Assembly (NCBI RefSeq): GCF_009862265.1
Contig: NZ_WWGX01000045.1
Coordinates: forward strand, 1 to 48,996
Direction: 5' to 3'
Source of the DNA: Streptomyces sp. SID8352
Lineage (GTDB): Bacteria; Actinomycetota; Actinomycetes; Streptomycetales; Streptomycetaceae
Length of the DNA stretch: 48,996 nucleotides
The notes beneath the pieces were generated by a model. The model saw nothing but the letters and a program-made list of their open reading frames with translations, ran no database searches and had not been told where the DNA came from. The position numbers and the translations under genes were made by a program. Position 1 is the first letter of the stretch, and each line of letters opens with the position of its first letter. Shown here piece by piece: positions 45,908 through 48,996 of the stretch.

Positions 45908-46914
45908 GCCCCCAGCTGACATCGCAGTTCTTCCCGCTGGACAGCTGCTTCTACGCACCGTTCGCCACGAGCGCGGGAACCGGAGCCCAGCACCTGGACA
46001 CCGTGCTGAGCGAACGACTGGCACCGCAACGCCTCACCGCAGGCCAGCACAACGACCTCCTCGCCCTGACGCAGGAATGCATCGCTGAAGAAGCGCTGCG
46101 CTATTTCACCTACCGACTGGAAGACCTCAACCTTCCGGCCGTGACCGAAAATCACATCGAGAGATTGCGTGAGGCCGCCTACAAGGTGGCACGGCACCGG
46201 CCGCTGGGAGAGATCTACAACCTGGTCTGGCGCTCCACCCGGGCTGCTGCGGAATCTGCGCAGAAGAACCCCCGCGCCCCGCGCGTCAACATCAGTACAC
46301 ACGCGGTCAACCAGTTCGAGACCCACGCACTGCGCGCTGTCACCGAACCCACGTGGCCAATCAAGGCTTTCGGCGAGGTGGCGGGCTGCGGACTGAGCGC
46401 CATGACCCGCACCCTCTTCTACACGGTGCTGGATCTTCAACCGCTGGAGCCGTCTTTCTGCGACATCGAGCAGGGGCTTCCCCAGCCGGCCTCTGATCCG
46501 GCACCCCCGGTTGCTGACACCGGAGTCCAGCCTGATGAGGCAGGCGTCCCGGACGATGACGACGAGCTGGCATTCTTCATCCAGTGGCTCCACACCTACC
46601 CCGGCAGCTGGGACCCGGAGGCCGTCTTTCGGTGCCTCGATGGCTTGGAGCAGACCGCTGCTGGGATGGAGTACGACGTTGAGCAGCGGGTCGCCAGGCG
46701 GGCAGTCGCGCACCTCAAGTTGCTGCACGAGCGTCTGGCCGTTGTGCTCGACCCGCGTCAGGCCGCTCTCGCAGTCGTGGCGGCTACCGATCTTCTGCAG
46801 CACCCGGTCACTGGCAGAGACCCGGAGTCAATGCGGCCCGTCGGAGCCGTTGTGCGCCAACGCCTGGTGGAGACCGTCCTCCAGACGATGCCGGAAGCCT
46901 CGGCTGATGAGTGA
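45835..46914 (+). CDS. Hypothetical helical protein (possible second half of a split gene)
   Basis: A 359-residue protein with mostly helical, well-formed coding sequence (CIAEEALRYFTYRLEDLNLP, GEIYNLVWRSTRAAAESAQK, HAVNQFETHALRAVTEPTWP) and an acidic linker (DEAGVPDDDDELAFFIQWLH). No domain is recognised. The ATG lies inside the upstream gene by 73 bases, and no ribosome site precedes it. Either translation is coupled, or both frames belong to a single protein of about 590 residues broken by a frameshift near 45835. A terminator follows. Confidence 0.65.
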   Translation: MEWEPASFQAALAAADGDPDSVHVSPQLTSQFFPLDSCFYAPFATSAGTGAQHLDTVLSERLAPQRLTAGQHNDLLALTQECIAEEALRYFTYRLEDLNLPAVTENHIERLREAAYKVARHRPLGEIYNLVWRSTRAAAESAQKNPRAPRVNISTHAVNQFETHALRAVTEPTWPIKAFGEVAGCGLSAMTRTLFYTVLDLQPLEPSFCDIEQGLPQPASDPAPPVADTGVQPDEAGVPDDDDELAFFIQWLHTYPGSWDPEAVFRCLDGLEQTAAGMEYDVEQRVARRAVAHLKLLHERLAVVLDPRQAALAVVAATDLLQHPVTGRDPESMRPVGAVVRQRLVETVLQTMPEASADE

Positions 46915-46954
46915 TCCGGCAATACACCGAACCTTCCAGGGTTCAGACCTCACG

Positions 46955-46988
46955 GCGAAGGCCGCCCGGATCACCCGGCGGCCTTCGC
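46955..46988. terminator. Bidirectional terminator
   Basis: Stem GCGAAGGCCGCC / GGCGGCCTTCGC between convergent genes. Confidence 0.75.
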
Positions 46989-47030
46989 ACTGCATCGAAC
47001 CTCCGTGCCGCTGCGTAGTTGGTCGTGCCG

Positions 47031-48632
47031 CTATGGGGTGCGGTAGCGGTCGTGGAGGATCTTGACGGTCTCGGTCCAGGCGCTGTCGGCCTGCTGGGGC
47101 AAATGATGGCCGGCGTGGTCAGCGAGCTGCCGGTAGACCGGGTGCATGGCCCCGTCCTCCGTAGTGATCAGAGCGGTGAGCAGGGCCGGACGTTGGGGTT
47201 TCGCGCTACGGGGGCGCACGGTGGGCCTGACCCGGAGCAGCACCTGAGCCTGATCGGATTCCGTCAGCTCGCCCAGGCCCTTGACCTGGGCACACAGGTC
47301 AGTGAGGGGCACGGTCTTGCCCAGTCGGGCTGCGTGTTCCAGAACGTCGCGTACGCCGTCAGCCAGGCCTGCCCCGTCGAACGGCTTTGGGCGGGAAGCC
47401 GGGGGGCGCGGTGAGCGGCCGCGCGGCGGCTGAGGGGCCCGCGGCGCGGGTGCGGGTTCCGGATCGTTCTGCCACTCCTGCACCTGGAGGCGTTGTTCGT
47501 CGGTGAGCCAGGCCGAAGCCTGCTGCGCGGCCTTCGCGAGCTGGTTGCGCTGGCGGAGCGTGACCCCCATACCGTGCGCCTTGTACTGAGCGAGAACGCG
47601 TAGCAGCCGTTCGACGTTCTGCAGGGCCTTGCGCTCCTGGAAAGTCGGTTGCCGCGGCGTCGGCACGCCGACTCCGCGCTCCAGCCTCAGCAGCGCGTCG
47701 GCAGCCTTCCTGATCAGTTCGTTTTCTTCCGCGGTGGCCCCGCCGTGCGTCACTTCCTCTGCCCTGTTCAGCCAGCGGCGGATCTCCGTACGGCTACGCC
47801 CGTCACTGACCGCCTCCTCGAGGGCGGCCATGACAGCGTCACGGTCCTGCGACGGGACACCGTGCGTTTCGTCGCTGACGGCCCGCGCGGTCGGCCGACT
47901 CTGTGGCGGCGGGGCCTTGGGCGTCCGTACACCGATGGGCCGCCATATGGTGCGCAGCCGGCGGATTTCTTCGACCGCCGGGGTGGTGAGCCCCGAGTCG
48001 GTGAGCTCCACCTCGTCCAAGTCGAACCAGTCGGTGGTCCCGCCATGGCGTTCGGTGCCTACCTGGATCCGGCGGCGGGTGCCGTCGGGGACAAGCTGGA
48101 TGCGGTTGACATAGCCCTGCCGCAGCAGCACGTCCGGATCCGGCGTCATCTCCGGGCCGAGCACCAGACGGGCGGGGTCCTCTTCCCTCGATGCGGAAGA
48201 GCCGGGTGATGAGAGCAGCACCCGAAGGCTGTCGCGCCCGGCCGGGTCGAAGAGCACGTCCCGGCCGATCGAGCCGTCGGCATCGCGCGCGATGGTGGCT
48301 GTGGCGGTGATGTCCTGGCCCGCCAACCAGTCCAACAGTCCGTGCTTGATGTACAGGTGGTCCGCGCTGGAAACCCCGGATGCCTTGCGGGCGCAGGTGG
48401 AGGTGTGCTTGGGATCGGGCCCGTGCGCGAAGTGGCAGGCGCGGTCGGTGTACAGCTTGGTGAAGAGCTGGTGGCCGCACCCGCCCAGCCACGTCCCGCA
48501 CCAGTAGGTCTGGTTGGCGTGGCGGGTCCGGAAGTCGTCGAGCTCTATCGCTTCCATCGGAAGGACCACGGGGAGCTCGGAATCGGGGTTGCCGATCACT
48601 GCGGTCTGCACGCGGCGTTTGTCCAGGGCCAT
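47031..48632 (-). CDS. CoiA-like protein (zinc-binding N-terminus)
   Basis: A 533-residue protein. Residues about 40-110 read YWCGTWLGGCGHQLFTKLYT, DRACHFAHGPDPKHTSTCAR and SADHLYIKHGLLDWLAGQ. This gives cysteines and an HFAH motif of the kind seen in the N-terminal zinc region of competence-protein CoiA-like nucleases. The middle is a beta-rich region (LVPDGTRRRIQVGTERHGGT), then long helices (EEAVSDGRSRTEIRRWLNRA, LRQRNQLAKAAQQASAWLTD) and a C-terminal helical domain. The nuclease core is not obvious to me. GGAGGTTGC precedes the ATG. It is a single gene between a terminator and the CRISPR-proximal region; a role in handling incoming DNA is a guess. Confidence 0.6.
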   Translation of the reverse strand: MALDKRRVQTAVIGNPDSELPVVLPMEAIELDDFRTRHANQTYWCGTWLGGCGHQLFTKLYTDRACHFAHGPDPKHTSTCARKASGVSSADHLYIKHGLLDWLAGQDITATATIARDADGSIGRDVLFDPAGRDSLRVLLSSPGSSASREEDPARLVLGPEMTPDPDVLLRQGYVNRIQLVPDGTRRRIQVGTERHGGTTDWFDLDEVELTDSGLTTPAVEEIRRLRTIWRPIGVRTPKAPPPQSRPTARAVSDETHGVPSQDRDAVMAALEEAVSDGRSRTEIRRWLNRAEEVTHGGATAEENELIRKAADALLRLERGVGVPTPRQPTFQERKALQNVERLLRVLAQYKAHGMGVTLRQRNQLAKAAQQASAWLTDEQRLQVQEWQNDPEPAPAPRAPQPPRGRSPRPPASRPKPFDGAGLADGVRDVLEHAARLGKTVPLTDLCAQVKGLGELTESDQAQVLLRVRPTVRPRSAKPQRPALLTALITTEDGAMHPVYRQLADHAGHHLPQQADSAWTETVKILHDRYRTP

Positions 48633-48827
48633 GCAACCTCCAGCCGTACTGGAGACGAGAACCGCCTCCGGCCGGCACCCGGCCACGCTGCCGGGCGCCC
48701 AACTGATTGACAGTACATTCCGCCACTGACAACGCTGGAGCGCCGCTAAGCATGGTGTTCGGCCCGGCAGTCTCCCCTGTCGAGGTACGGGCCTCGGCTG
48801 TCGGTGCCACGCCGTAGCGTGCGCCCA

Positions 48828-48996
48828 TGAGGTACACGTTCACGCCGCCGGTTCCGGCGGAACAGATCCGGCAACTGCCCACCCGAGACGTTGCGATCCT
48901 TCTCCTGGAGCTACCCCCGCGGATGCGGGGACGACTCGACCACCTTCTGGACCGCCTTGCCCCCGGCCGAGCTACCCCCGCGGATGCGGGGACGAC
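48828..48996 (+). CDS. Partial ORF reading into the CRISPR repeats
   Basis: The ATG at 48828 opens a natural-looking frame (MRYTFTPPVPAEQIRQLPTR, then DVAILLLELPPRMRGRLDHL and LDRLAPG) that passes through the first CRISPR repeat and spacer and stays open to the edge. The repeat encodes ELPPRMRGR in this frame. Either a real gene has been joined to the array at its 3' part, or the coding look is accidental beyond about residue 26. No family can be assigned. Confidence 0.4.
48908..48996 (-). CRISPR. Edge of a type I-E-like CRISPR array (two repeats seen)
   Basis: Two identical 28-base repeats (48908-48935 and 48969-48996) flank a 33-base spacer, giving the 61-base period usual for type I-E. 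The repeat core CCCCCGCGGATGCGGGG forms the hairpin typical of I-E repeats. Read on the minus strand the repeat has the I-E order (five bases, CCCCGC, four bases, GCGGGG, tail), so crRNA is probably made leftward and 48908 is the leader-distal end. The rest of the array and any cas genes lie beyond the window. None of the genes seen here is a cas gene. Confidence 0.85.

Overview
The DNA is very GC-rich, with strong third-position GC bias, GTG/TTG starts, purine-rich ribosome sites and many long GC hairpin terminators. Together with WhiB, LAL-LuxR, GntR/UTRA and MobF-type proteins this points to Streptomyces or a close actinomycete. The window carries plasmid replication (iteron-bearing Rep plus DnaB-like helicase), partition (ParA/ParB) and two kinds of transfer machinery (MobF relaxase; FtsK-like translocase with an SpdB-like membrane protein). 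No rRNA, tRNA or core metabolic genes were seen. The best reading is a large, probably linear, conjugative Streptomyces plasmid or a plasmid-like chromosome-arm element. Telomeres are not in the window, so linearity is inference.

Layout. 1-5.4 kb: leftward genes of mostly unknown function, including a coupled operon with a small Ser/Thr kinase and a GNAT acetyltransferase. 5.5-7.2 kb: rightward XRE-type regulator (with a TTA codon) and an HD-domain phosphohydrolase. 7.4-12.5 kb: replication-relaxation protein, a HEPN-like protein, a repeat-rich gene-free stretch (9736-10314) and a MobF relaxase with a small partner. 12.6-17.9 kb: a scrambled zone with a RelE-like toxin, two diverged copies of one gene (one intact, one dead), and remnants of an integrase, an IS110-type transposase and a second relaxase, plus a MerR regulator and a HATPase. 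17.9-20.6 kb: parA-parB with a shared palindrome inside parB and upstream of parA, a candidate parS. 20.9-27.2 kb: small plasmid genes (RapZ-C, GGDEF, DUF6197-like, truncated ASCH) interrupted by a LAL-LuxR regulator and a crystallin-fold killer-toxin-like secreted protein. 27.3-38.7 kb: a long leftward transfer cluster (FtsK-like translocase, disordered protein, SpdB-like coiled-coil membrane protein, small zinc proteins, WhiB-like regulator). 39.1 kb: divergent GntR regulator. 40.4-43.3 kb: replication module with iterons inside the rep gene, followed by a DnaB-like helicase. 43.5-46.9 kb: rightward genes including a DciA-like/SLOG fusion, a possible helicase loader. 47.0-48.6 kb: leftward CoiA-like protein. 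48.9 kb to the edge: the start of a type I-E-like CRISPR array.

How the parts fit: the GntR protein sits between the transfer cluster and the rep module and is the natural candidate to control transfer, as KorA/KorSA-type regulators do in Streptomyces plasmids. Rep, the DnaB-like helicase and perhaps the DciA-like protein would start replication at the rep-internal iterons. ParA/ParB would segregate copies through the GATAAC-GGC-GTTATC palindromes. A 21-bp-periodic GTTTCG array upstream of and within the SpdB-like gene is a candidate transfer recognition locus.
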